Source: Oscillospiraceae bacterium (lineage in GTDB: Bacteria; Bacillota_A; Clostridia; Oscillospirales; Oscillospiraceae). Taken from it: DNA of 42,421 bases. Shown piece after piece: positions 16,489 through 23,456 of the stretch. How positions within the stretch are numbered: the stretch's first letter is position 1; the number at the start of each line of letters is the position of its first letter. The notes under the pieces were generated by a model. It did not search any database, had not been told where the DNA came from, and worked only from the letters and a program-made list of their open reading frames with translations. Both the position numbers and the translations under genes were made by a program. Where the stretch lies: positions 1-42,421 of the forward strand of contig JAFQPT010000368.1 in the NCBI GenBank assembly GCA_017411665.1. The letters run 5' to 3'.

Positions 16489-16831
16489 CTTCCAACTCAG
16501 CAATCATGCGCAGGACATACGCATGGAGAGGAGGAACCAGAGTTGTTGCTACCTGCCACACGTACGGAAGATTTACCTCTGAATATGCATGCGCGAGTTT
16601 ATCCCGCATACCTGCAATCTTTCTCCAGGGAACATCAGGATACTGCTCACGCAAAGAATCAGGAATCTGTTTTGCCGCCTCACCAATTATTTCAATAAAT
16701 CGGACAATCCCGCTATTATAGAGAGGGTCCTGCAGAAACTCTTCATAGGTCATCCTCTGCAGAGCCTGAGCTATGTATTCTGATTGAATACAGATATCGT
16801 CAAGACAGGTGAGAACATCATGGGAAGTCAT
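16481..16831 (-). CDS. hepT: HepT-like RNase toxin (DUF86)
   Basis: A 116-residue HEPN-fold protein of the HepT family, an RNase toxin. The catalytic RX4HXY motif is intact as RDKLAHAY (Arg76, His81, Tyr83). The Tyr is the residue that MntA-type antitoxins AMPylate in studied pairs. It overlaps the mntA stop codon by 4 nt (ATGA). GC content matches its core neighbours. Confidence 0.9.
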   Translation of the reverse strand: MTSHDVLTCLDDICIQSEYIAQALQRMTYEEFLQDPLYNSGIVRFIEIIGEAAKQIPDSLREQYPDVPWRKIAGMRDKLAHAYSEVNLPYVWQVATTLVPPLHAYVLRMIAELEDE

Positions 16832-17157
16832 GCATCAGCCCCACCTGCTTCACAGAAGATTACTTCCTGCATCACATGGGGACGGACTCTTGGTTTCAGA
16901 TACTGCGGGGAGACCAGGTCCACGGACCGTCCAAAAAGATGTTCCAGATATTCGGACAAATCAAAATAGGTATCATAGGTGTCATATTCCGGTCTGAATT
17001 CATAGATTACATCAACGTCAGACTCGGCAGTATCCTCACCGCGGGCAACCGAACCAAAGATCCCAAGACTTTCAATGCCGAACCGTTCCCGTATGTAGGT
17101 GATATTTGCATCAAGTTTCGCAAGGACCTCATCACGGATACTTGTCTGATTCGGCAT
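16828..17157 (-). CDS. mntA: MntA-like nucleotidyltransferase antitoxin
   Basis: A 109-residue minimal nucleotidyltransferase with the exact GSX10DXD motif (Gly35-Ser36, Asp47, Asp49). In characterised pairs this antitoxin AMPylates HepT and silences its RNase activity. Gene order antitoxin-toxin with a 4-nt overlap is typical. An AT-rich stretch near 17171-17182 may hold the TATA box. Confidence 0.9.
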   Translation of the reverse strand: MPNQTSIRDEVLAKLDANITYIRERFGIESLGIFGSVARGEDTAESDVDVIYEFRPEYDTYDTYFDLSEYLEHLFGRSVDLVSPQYLKPRVRPHVMQEVIFCEAGGADA

Positions 17158-17216
17158 AGGATTATTATGTTAATTATCAGTCTGAAGTCTTATAGTTTTG
17201 GCCTTTGTTGGCTTTG

Positions 17217-17822
17217 TTAAAAACCAAATTCCAGATTCCGCTTCGACAAAGCCACATGCACCTTTGCCCCGGACATCACCGGCTCGCCGTGCCCGCTCCA
17301 GAGTGAATCTACAGAAAGCTCCGCCATCCGGGAAACCGAATCACGAAGCGCGGCAAGGCTTCCGGTCGGGAAGTCATATCTGCCGTAGGAGCCTTCCGGA
17401 AAGACGGTGTCTCCGGCGATAAGTACTCCATCCTCCTCGCGGAACAGACAGATGGAACCGCCGGTGTGTCCCGGCGTGTGATAGACGGTAAAGCCGTCAA
17501 TTACGTCTCCTTCCTTCAGCGGGCGGGCGGGGATTGGAATCTGCGGCGAGCCGAAGTGGGTGGAAAGAGACAGTGCGGGGTCGGTAAGGAACGGAAGGTC
17601 GAACTCACCGATGTAGATTTCCGCACCGGTGAGGTTTGCGATTTCATTTGCATGGACGGTGTGGTCGAAGTGTCCGTGCGTTAGGACGATGTTTTGGATT
17701 TGGTCTTTGTAGGGGATGATTCGCTCAGGGTCGATTCCGGCATCGATTAGGGTGTTTCCGACGAGGTAGGAGTTGGCCTGCCAAAAGTGTCCGGGGATGG
17801 TGAGTGGGAGGTCTGGTTTCAT
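17217..17822 (-). CDS. Metallo-beta-lactamase-fold hydrolase (glyoxalase II-like)
   Basis: A 201-residue MBL-fold enzyme. Metal-binding motifs are in place: THGHFDH (residues 48-54), HTPGHTGGS at mid-protein, LIAGDTVF and a terminal SGHGEP. This set fits small glyoxalase II-like thioester hydrolases. Substrate unknown. Monocistronic, downstream of the toxin-antitoxin promoter region. Confidence 0.85.
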   Translation of the reverse strand: MKPDLPLTIPGHFWQANSYLVGNTLIDAGIDPERIIPYKDQIQNIVLTHGHFDHTVHANEIANLTGAEIYIGEFDLPFLTDPALSLSTHFGSPQIPIPARPLKEGDVIDGFTVYHTPGHTGGSICLFREEDGVLIAGDTVFPEGSYGRYDFPTGSLAALRDSVSRMAELSVDSLWSGHGEPVMSGAKVHVALSKRNLEFGF

Positions 17823-18094
17823 GGGTGTTATGATATATGGGGTGTTTGTGGGGATAGAGGTTTTGGGAAAAAAGATGACGCAGAGATTGAAGAAGAGAGA
17901 CAGTATCTCTCACTCTTCTATCAGTATTCTAATAAGATATTCTTCTATCATCAGGCAGATAAGAAGAAGCCAGGAGAGAAATTCCCGAACAGGCTCTTCG
18001 CAAAGGATATCCAAAACTCTCTCAGAGATTTTTGATTTCCCCACGTGATTCCTGAGTCTTCGTCTGCCTGAAGCTTTGCAAGGGAGGGAAGAAC
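17823..18094. other. Intergenic stretch with a possible small ORF
   Basis: No gene is secure here. A plus-strand frame ending at 18035 reads as a charged, aromatic-rich peptide over its last 50 codons (DAEIEEERQYLSLFYQYSN, then KIFFYHQADKKKPGEKF). It lacks a good start site and overlaps the upstream region of the hydrolase gene. It may be a gene remnant. Confidence 0.25.
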
Positions 18095-18589
18095 TTATGC
18101 TCCTGCCTCTTCGCCGCCGAAGACGGCAACGGTATCTGCCCATGCTTCAATTGCGGCAAGCGTTGCATCCTCTTCGAACCCGGTAATGTGCATATATTCG
18201 CGGGTGATAGTAACCGTAAAGGTATCTTCTCCAATAGCACAGGAGTATCTGGTACTCCAGGTGTCCTCTGCAGACTCACGGGATGCAGTACCACCGATTC
18301 CGGCCGCGGTTTCTGTCGCCTCATTTCCGGCGAGAAGAGATGCCATCTCTTCATAGGCGGTCTTGTCTGCAGCATACATGTTGACATAGCCTTTGTCATC
18401 TCCTGCAGCATCGAAGTACTCAACTTTTACCTTGTAGGCGGAAGAGGAAAGCTCTTTTTTGGTCAGGCCCATGGTAGTATCTGCAAGGAATCTGGAAAGA
18501 CCTTCTTCGTAACTTTCCACATCGGCGATTGGGTCATAGGTTCTTTTGGCGGTTCTGGATTTTGCGGTTTCAACGAAACTGGATGTCAT
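18095..18589 (-). CDS. Hypothetical acidic protein
   Basis: A 164-residue soluble protein of unknown family. It has no signal peptide or membrane segment, is rich in Ala, Glu and Thr, and has one FTVTITREYMHITGF strand-rich stretch. A strong Shine-Dalgarno (AAAGGAGA, about 5 nt before the ATG) links it in style to the cassette upstream rather than to the leaderless core genes. A strong minus-strand terminator at 18667-18717 separates it from the HTH gene, so it has its own promoter. Confidence 0.65.
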   Translation of the reverse strand: MTSSFVETAKSRTAKRTYDPIADVESYEEGLSRFLADTTMGLTKKELSSSAYKVKVEYFDAAGDDKGYVNMYAADKTAYEEMASLLAGNEATETAAGIGGTASRESAEDTWSTRYSCAIGEDTFTVTITREYMHITGFEEDATLAAIEAWADTVAVFGGEEAGA

Positions 18590-18666
18590 ATTTGTCTCCT
18601 TTTTTTGTGGACAGAGGAATATGTCCTATTTTGGTTGAGAAGAGACCGAATGCCGGTGTTCAGCAG

Positions 18667-18717
18667 AGAAAAAAAAGCAGGTAGAGAGAGCAGGTGCTTT
18701 TCATCTCTGCTCTCTCT
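18667..18717 (-). terminator. Strong hairpin/T-run terminator
   Basis: A perfect 11-bp inverted repeat (AGAGAGAGCAG at 18683-18693, CTGCTCTCTCT at 18707-18717, 13-nt loop) is followed on the minus strand by a run of T (A run at 18669-18676 on the plus strand). It would end the transcript of the RHH-HNH-HTH cassette. Confidence 0.7.
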
Positions 18718-18773
18718 TCTCTGATTATCTATTGACGTTTGTGGGATATAAATGGATAGGAGGTCTGGGCGTT

Positions 18774-18974
18774 TCAGAGCCGCAGTTTCCGCTTTATCTC
18801 CGCACCCGCACGGTAATACTTTGCCTTGAGTCCATGATGCCGCATAGCGTTTCTTACTGAATCAAGCGAACAGCCAAGGAAGCGCGAGATGCGAAGCGGC
18901 GTTCCCTGTTCATCGATGAGTGCGGCAAGACGCGTGCGGTCTGCAAGTTCTTCGATATCACGCCAGGTTTTCAT
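18774..18974 (-). CDS. Small helix-turn-helix protein
   Basis: A 66-residue basic protein. MKTWRDIEELADRTRLAALI is followed by an HTH-like segment (RISRFLGCSLDSVRNAMRHH) and a lysine/arginine-rich tail, suggesting DNA binding. The open frame extends to 19133, but the ATG at 18974 has a Shine-Dalgarno AGGTGG 5 nt upstream, and the upstream part overlaps a tRNA-like fold. It is the last gene of the minus-strand cassette. Confidence 0.6.
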   Translation of the reverse strand: MKTWRDIEELADRTRLAALIDEQGTPLRISRFLGCSLDSVRNAMRHHGLKAKYYRAGAEIKRKLRL

Positions 18975-19045
18975 CGAACCACCTGCAGGACTGGCGCTGA
19001 TTTGAAGATGGGAGAGGAAGTTTCCCACATTTCTGAAAGCCGGCA

Positions 19046-19136
19046 TATTATATGGACCGGTACAGGTAAGACGGATGACCTTCGGATTATGAGTCCGACA
19101 GCAATCAGACAGGACGCATGTTGGCTGTGCCAACCG
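19046..19136 (-). other. tRNA-like fold with a tRNA-Met(CAT) anticodon arm
   Basis: On the minus strand a 5-bp stem TCGGA/TCCGA (19094-19098, 19082-19086) holds loop CTCATAA, a canonical elongator-Met anticodon loop (T33, CAT, A37), followed by the variable-like AAGGTC. Upstream is a 6-bp hairpin GTTGGC-ACA-GCCAAC in D-arm position, and CCGGT/ACCGG closes the whole. No proper T arm or 7-bp acceptor stem is found, so it is not a functional tRNA by eye. It could be a degenerate tRNA or an attachment core. Confidence 0.35.
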
Positions 19137-19154
19137 GAGTGTGGATGTCTCATC

Positions 19155-19685
19155 TCATTCCTTCTCCTGTACAACCCAATCGGTTACTTTCCGCCGTGTC
19201 TCGATGAGAACAGAAGCATCTGCAGAAAGCATCGTACGTTCGACATCCCCTACCGTTACATACTCATACTGCTGTATTGCATCGGGACCGATTTTTTCCT
19301 TTGCCAGGGTGTAGAGCATCTTTTTCCCGAGAATTTTTGCTGCGTCCGGTGCTTTAATGCTGACCAGTTCCGCGAACTCTTCCGGATACTTCTGCCGCAT
19401 GAGGAAGATGTTGATTCTGCTTTCCTGGCGTTCGAGCGGGATGATTTCATAGAGATCGGAGGTATCAGCACGTTCCAGAACTGCAGATACTTCTTTCCGG
19501 TACTCTTCGTTGATGAAGCCGGCAATCCAGCGGACCGCTTCGCGGCACTGATAGAGCCAGTAGGCACGTTCATAGCCGGAAAGCACTGGGCAGGGATAGC
19601 TGGCAGTTATTGCATCCAGAAACTCCTGCGGGGTGTGGAAGGACATCGGTTCTGCCGGATTGTCTGCCGTCTGCTGATTGTTCAT
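19155..19685 (-). CDS. Hypothetical protein of the HNH cassette
   Basis: A 176-residue soluble protein of no recognised family, probably alpha-helical (for example YERAYWLYQCREAVRWIAGF). A Shine-Dalgarno GAGGTGA lies a few bases before the ATG, and the gene starts 8 nt after the HNH gene stop, so it is co-transcribed. Its setting suggests a virus- or element-derived gene. Confidence 0.65.
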   Translation of the reverse strand: MNNQQTADNPAEPMSFHTPQEFLDAITASYPCPVLSGYERAYWLYQCREAVRWIAGFINEEYRKEVSAVLERADTSDLYEIIPLERQESRINIFLMRQKYPEEFAELVSIKAPDAAKILGKKMLYTLAKEKIGPDAIQQYEYVTVGDVERTMLSADASVLIETRRKVTDWVVQEKE

Positions 19686-19693
19686 TGGTCACC

Positions 19694-20368
19694 TCAAAGA
19701 ATACGGCGGACGGTAACGATACTGATTCCAAAACGGTTCGCAATCTGATAGGAGCTTGTGCCGGATGATGCTTCCCGGCAGATTTCTGCAACAGTATCTG
19801 CTCCAAGCCGTTTGATTTCCTCTTTTGCCCGTTCAAGGCTTTGCTCATGCGGAGGCTGGGTTTTGTAGCGCTGGAATGTTACAATGCGCCTGATGGTTGT
19901 TTGCGAAACCCCGTATGTTTCTGCGAGATTGCGCCTGGAGTGTCCTTCGCGGTGGAGTTTTCGAATCTCCTCGGCATCGGCGAAGGTTAAGGCACAGCAG
20001 CTTCGTGCGGTGTTGTCGTGTCCGGTTACCAGCTGGAGGTTTTGCAGCCGGTTGTCTTCTTTGTTTCCGTTGATGTGGTCTATCTGATACTCTGCATCCG
20101 GAATTCCGTGTGCAGCAATCCAGATGATCCGGTGGACACGGAAGATTTGTTTGTGGTCAGTGACGGTCAGGTAGTCACCGCTGCGTTTTGCCTCTTTGAG
20201 GTTGGCTTTTTTAACCGTTGAGTAGACATGCCCAGTATCAAGTGACGGGCGCCAGATGCCGCGGTCGATTCGACGCTGGATTTCCGCATCATTTTTGCGG
20301 CAGTAGTGTCCGGTTGGGAGGATAGTGTTTTCCTGTGTCTTCGAAGAAGGGGTTGGATTTTGCGTCAT
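19694..20368 (-). CDS. HNH homing-type endonuclease with two HTH segments
   Basis: A 224-residue protein. The HNH core is visible as VHRIIWIAAHG followed by DHINGNKEDNRLQNLQLVT (from residue 97). Two C-terminal HTH segments follow (about 135-163, RRNLAETYGVSQTTIRRIV, and 203-224, SSYQIANRFGISIVTVRRIL). This layout is typical of phage-borne, free-standing HNH endonucleases that bind DNA through C-terminal modules. Start overlaps the preceding stop by 4 nt (ATGA) with a GGAGG Shine-Dalgarno. It marks the 18.8-21.2 kb region as element-derived. Confidence 0.85.
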   Translation of the reverse strand: MTQNPTPSSKTQENTILPTGHYCRKNDAEIQRRIDRGIWRPSLDTGHVYSTVKKANLKEAKRSGDYLTVTDHKQIFRVHRIIWIAAHGIPDAEYQIDHINGNKEDNRLQNLQLVTGHDNTARSCCALTFADAEEIRKLHREGHSRRNLAETYGVSQTTIRRIVTFQRYKTQPPHEQSLERAKEEIKRLGADTVAEICREASSGTSSYQIANRFGISIVTVRRIL

Positions 20369-20661
20369 GGTTTTTCCTCCATGACGGAGAGGAGGGAAAG
20401 CTCTGCTCCCTGCAGGAAGATTTCATCCGTCTTCGGAGTGGCGGAGATTTCTGAAACAAGAGCCCGAATGCCTTTCATGCATGCAGAAAATTGGGTTTTG
20501 TTCTCTGCGGATGCAAAGCATGTTCTGCAGGCAAGCAGGATTTCGGTTCGGTACTGCGTGTTTGTCTGTATGCTGTATCTTTGGGGGCGATTGGACTCTG
20601 CATCGATTACAGCAGAGATTGCGGTGTTTTCTGCATTTTGCAGGGGTGTTGGTATATTCAT
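20365..20661 (-). CDS. Small hypothetical protein
   Basis: A 98-residue soluble protein of no recognised family, with a cysteine-containing central part (EILLACRTCFASAEN). It is translationally coupled to the HNH gene by a 4-nt overlap. No clear Shine-Dalgarno precedes its ATG, so the start is less certain than those of its neighbours. Confidence 0.6.
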   Translation of the reverse strand: MNIPTPLQNAENTAISAVIDAESNRPQRYSIQTNTQYRTEILLACRTCFASAENKTQFSACMKGIRALVSEISATPKTDEIFLQGAELSLLSVMEEKP

Positions 20662-20704
20662 GATTTCGTGTCCGATATTTTGTTTGGCGGTGATATTCCG
20701 GATT

Positions 20705-21193
20705 TTATTCCTGATTTGTTCTGTTTTCCATCTGTTCTTCCCGGTAGCGGGTAAGTTCGGTTCTGTTTACGGCGTCGAATGCAGTGTATGCTTCCCGCAG
20801 GTCACTTTCGGTTACCCAGATGCCGGTTTGTTCGCGGTAGATGGCGCGGATGTCTTTCCAGGTGCTGGCAAAGGCGATGTCTTTTCCTTTCATGGCGATT
20901 ACCGGCACCAGGTTTTCCCGGATGATGGTCTGCAGGTCAGAGAGGATTTGTTCTTCAGAGATCTGCGGGATGGTGTTTCCAAGCCAGGTTTTGAGGGAGA
21001 GCGGGAGGGAAGGAGTTGGGGTATCCGGGTTTTCCGCATCCCGTTCGCATCCGGCAAGGGCGGCATAAGCAACCGCGGTGAAGAACTCGGCGCGGGAGGT
21101 GTAGCCGAGTCTCAGGATTTTGCGGTTGAGCTTTTCTGCAAGCCCGGCATCAAGCCGGAAGTAGAATATCTGTTTGTTTTGTTTCTTGCTCAC
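20705..21193 (-). CDS. Ribbon-helix-helix-like DNA-binding protein
   Basis: A 162-residue protein. The N-terminal 45 residues (IFYFRLDAGLAEKLNRKI, then LGYTSRAEFFTAVAYAAL) fit a ribbon-helix-helix fold, with one strand and two helices. The C-terminal part (about 65-162) is helical and unassigned. It is the first gene of the cassette, with a strong Shine-Dalgarno AAGGAGA before its ATG. Palindromes just upstream (21298-21360) could be its operator, making it a likely autoregulator; this is inference. Confidence 0.65.
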   Translation of the reverse strand: MSKKQNKQIFYFRLDAGLAEKLNRKILRLGYTSRAEFFTAVAYAALAGCERDAENPDTPTPSLPLSLKTWLGNTIPQISEEQILSDLQTIIRENLVPVIAMKGKDIAFASTWKDIRAIYREQTGIWVTESDLREAYTAFDAVNRTELTRYREEQMENRTNQE

Positions 21194-21297
21194 ATTGTGT
21201 GTCTCCTTTTGTCTGCAGGGATTCCTGCAGCATGGTTTTTCTGCTTCGATGCAGCTGTTGTTTGTTTCTGCATCTCAGCAAAACAGCATGTGTTTTG

Positions 21298-21360
21298 AAC
21301 AATATTTGAATATTTTCAAATGATTTCGATTATATTTTGCAGAATTTTGAACATATTGTT
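21298..21360. promoter_or_regulatory. Operator-like nested palindromes upstream of the RHH gene
   Basis: ATTTGAA-TATT-TTCAAAT (21304-21321) is a perfect 7-bp inverted repeat. It lies next to AACAATAT (21298-21305), whose exact complement ATATTGTT occurs at 21353-21360. The block is AT-rich against a GC-richer background and about 100 nt upstream of the first cassette gene. Confidence 0.45.
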
Positions 21361-21597
21361 TTAGCAGTCTGCGCAGAAGTTCTGAAAAGGAGACGGATTA
21401 TGTCATTTTCTCTGTCTGGATAAACTGCCGCGCATGAAAAGACGTTTTTCTGCAATTGGCGGGTGTGCTTGGGTATGGAGTTTATCCGGCAAGGTCAGAA
21501 AAGAGCTTGAGTCACGGAGATTTACTAAACAGGCATGAGGAAAAATTGTTTTGCTGAGATATAGTAATTTTGGCGGAGGGGAGGAAGGAGGGAGGCT
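21361..21597. other. Gene-poor stretch with a candidate 34-codon ORF
   Basis: A plus-strand ORF at 21434-21538 (34 codons, basic, beginning MKRRFSAIGG) is possible but has no Shine-Dalgarno of its own. A strong AAAGGAGA lies before a 7-codon frame just upstream (ATG at 21400). A 9-bp inverted repeat, GGATAAACT (21418-21426) with AGTTTATCC (21479-21487), spans the ORF start. Nothing else is recognisable. Confidence 0.25.
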
Positions 21598-21622
21598 AAC
21601 CGATCATCTGTCTTCTGTCACC
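21598..21622 (+). repeat. 25-bp inverted repeat, left copy
   Basis: Begins AACCGATCATCTGTC. It matches the reverse complement of 21809-21833 in 24 of 25 positions. The two copies enclose about 186 bp at the edge of the AT-rich island. Confidence 0.75.
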
Positions 21623-21808
21623 AAGGTTTACCGGTTTTTTTCCGGGGCGGGTGTTTTTGATTTTCGTCGCTGGAAATTCCGCCATTTTCTGCGTTGATAT
21701 TTATAGGAAGAGTTGCTAAACTAAACAACAGAGAAAGAGACTCCAACGGAGAACGGAGTCTCGAAGAGAAGAGGTGCTCCAGGGGTGTTTGTTTTTTTCG
21801 GGAGAGGC

Positions 21809-21833
21809 GGTGACAGATGACAGATGATCGGTT
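21809..21833 (-). repeat. 25-bp inverted repeat, right copy
   Basis: Reverse complement of the left copy with one mismatch. It contains GACAGAT twice in tandem. Between the copies lie an 8-bp hairpin (GAGACTCC/GGAGTCTC, near 21737-21762) and two similar T-rich strings, but no gene I can support. Could be terminal repeats of a small non-coding element. Confidence 0.75.
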
Positions 21834-21982
21834 GTGTGATAGAGAAGCCGTACAACCCACACCTTTTTTGAAAAAGTAAGACAGACAGCCTGTTTTTTAC
21901 TGCTGAGATTTTTTCGACAACCTCTGGACAGAAAATCGAGAACTGATTTTGAAAGGGAGAGTTGTTAGAAATCCGCAATAGA

Positions 21983-22966
21983 TTATTTTGGGAGGACAGA
22001 TTTATCCTTCGCCAAACAAAATGACAGCGTATAGGTATAACCCACTCTCGGATTGGGAATCGTCCATACTAGACTATTCTGTTTCTTTCTTGGAATTATG
22101 TGCATGTCTGAGAGCATGGTTTTGTAGTTTTTCATATTCTGCCTTCCCCCATCCCTTATTTCAAACATAAATTCACCTGAGGAGTTGCAGTGCGGGTTGA
22201 TTGTGTATCCGGCATCCACCACATCTTTGTTAAGATAACAAGCCAATTTGAGTTTTTTTGTCTTATGAGTGATGGTTGCAGATACGGATTCAAGGCAAGT
22301 CTCATCAACACGATTACTCGCGAAGTTGAAGAGTTTTGGCATTGTTTTGGACGGTCTCTTCAAAGAAAAATCACAAACTTTAGAGGAGGGGAGATTCAGC
22401 TTGATTTTCGCGTCAAGAGTGCTTGCAATGACATCTTTTGTATCCATGTCAGTAACCTGTGATTTTTTGAATGTGACATAGCGTGGTTCGTGCGGCCGTT
22501 CATCTCCATTTATGGTTACTACATACCGGGAGGTGTCGGAGAAAGTTCCTGTTGATGAGTAGAACTTTAAGACATAGTCTTCATAATCTTGTCCGGTCAT
22601 GTTTCTCACAGAGAAACGATCAGTAACAACACATTCCTTATTGTTGATATTCTCCAGATTTATCTCAACAATTTTACTTCTTTTAATAAAGTATAAGTCT
22701 GTCATCTGATTTTCATCGATGAATGCATCATGCAGAACTAAAATTTTATAGAAAAACACTGAGGTTAAGAAGATAAAGCAGGCAAGGAAGATGATAAGTA
22801 AAATAAATATTCCTTCAATGGTTGTCTGGATATCTAGTAGCAGAGATGCAACAGGAGTTATGACAACGCCGATGAAAAATGAAAGAAGAGCCTTTTTCCA
22901 AGACAATACTTTGGTACAGGTAAAATTACTGAACCAAGATTCGAGTCTCTTTCTGAAATAGCTCAT
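21983..22966 (-). CDS. Orphan membrane protein with two N-terminal TM segments
   Basis: A 327-residue protein. Residues 1-25 are basic. Two membrane helices lie at about 26-45 and 51-75, and the remaining 250 residues form a soluble, strand-rich, probably cytoplasmic domain (for example RYVVTINGDERPHEPRYVTF). No family is recognised. The 2-TM-plus-sensor/effector layout and its place next to the kinase-ATPase operon are compatible with a defence effector, but that is inference. Composition is AT-rich like the island. Confidence 0.6.
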   Translation of the reverse strand: MSYFRKRLESWFSNFTCTKVLSWKKALLSFFIGVVITPVASLLLDIQTTIEGIFILLIIFLACFIFLTSVFFYKILVLHDAFIDENQMTDLYFIKRSKIVEINLENINNKECVVTDRFSVRNMTGQDYEDYVLKFYSSTGTFSDTSRYVVTINGDERPHEPRYVTFKKSQVTDMDTKDVIASTLDAKIKLNLPSSKVCDFSLKRPSKTMPKLFNFASNRVDETCLESVSATITHKTKKLKLACYLNKDVVDAGYTINPHCNSSGEFMFEIRDGGRQNMKNYKTMLSDMHIIPRKKQNSLVWTIPNPRVGYTYTLSFCLAKDKSVLPK

Positions 22967-23336
22967 TTATCAATACACGCCAATTTATCCAATTGTTTCA
23001 TCGTCACACATAATACGATTCCTCATTGAAATTAAAGAAGATACATATCAATTCTTGATACAAGTATATGTATATACAATTGGCTTTTCAAAATATATTC
23101 TTTTGGTATAGTATGGGAGATGGTACAGGCAGTATGACGTTTGTGAAATATGTGGATGGTAAATGGAACGAGTAGGTGTGCTCAATATCACAGATTATGA
23201 ATATGGTTATGGTAAGATAAAATTGGTTAGGCAGTTCTCCCTCATAAACACTTCAAACATTACTCTCCCCACCAGAAAAGAATAATCTGTCTGTATTTAT
23301 TATTAATCAAGATTAATTACTAATTTTGGAGATATT
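22967..23336. other. AT-rich intergenic region
   Basis: It carries the promoter region of the 2-TM gene (minus) and of the small membrane ORF (plus). A 20-codon plus-strand frame at 23113-23175 is open but has little support. A TATA-like TATTTATTA near 23294-23302 precedes the small ORF. No RNA gene or repeat is recognised. Confidence 0.4.
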
Positions 23337-23456
23337 ATGCTACAGTTTCTTTTTCCAAGGATGGTATGGGTAGTTATTCCACTATCTCTATCAATGTTTC
23401 TCTGTTTCATGATGATTACTTACAGGATTGATGTAAAAAAATGGTGGGGGCGATAG
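23337..23456 (+). CDS. 39-residue single-span membrane peptide
   Basis: A short ORF running from ATG at 23337 to TAG at 23456. Residues 1-8 are MLQFLFPR, residues 9-28 form one strongly hydrophobic helix, and the tail RIDVKKWWGR is basic. A Shine-Dalgarno GGAG lies 6 nt before the ATG, and a TATA-like element about 40 nt upstream. It ends exactly where the convergent Rossmann-like gene ends. Possible roles are toxin-like peptide or membrane partner of the neighbouring system; both are guesses. Confidence 0.5.
   Translation: MLQFLFPRMVWVVIPLSLSMFLCFMMITYRIDVKKWWGR

Noticed and set aside
18975..19133. N-terminal extension of the small HTH protein
   Set aside because: It runs through the tRNA-like fold, and the downstream ATG has a good Shine-Dalgarno.
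19046..19136. Functional tRNA-Met gene
   Set aside because: No T arm and only a 5-bp closing stem; it is kept only as a tRNA-like feature.
20306..21298. 330-residue plus-strand ORF over the HNH/RHH cassette
   Set aside because: It is an antisense shadow. The minus-strand genes have recognisable domains, coupled starts and ribosome-binding sites.
21618..21978. Minus-strand ORFs across the inverted repeats
   Set aside because: They read through repeats and hairpins, start poorly and have no protein character.
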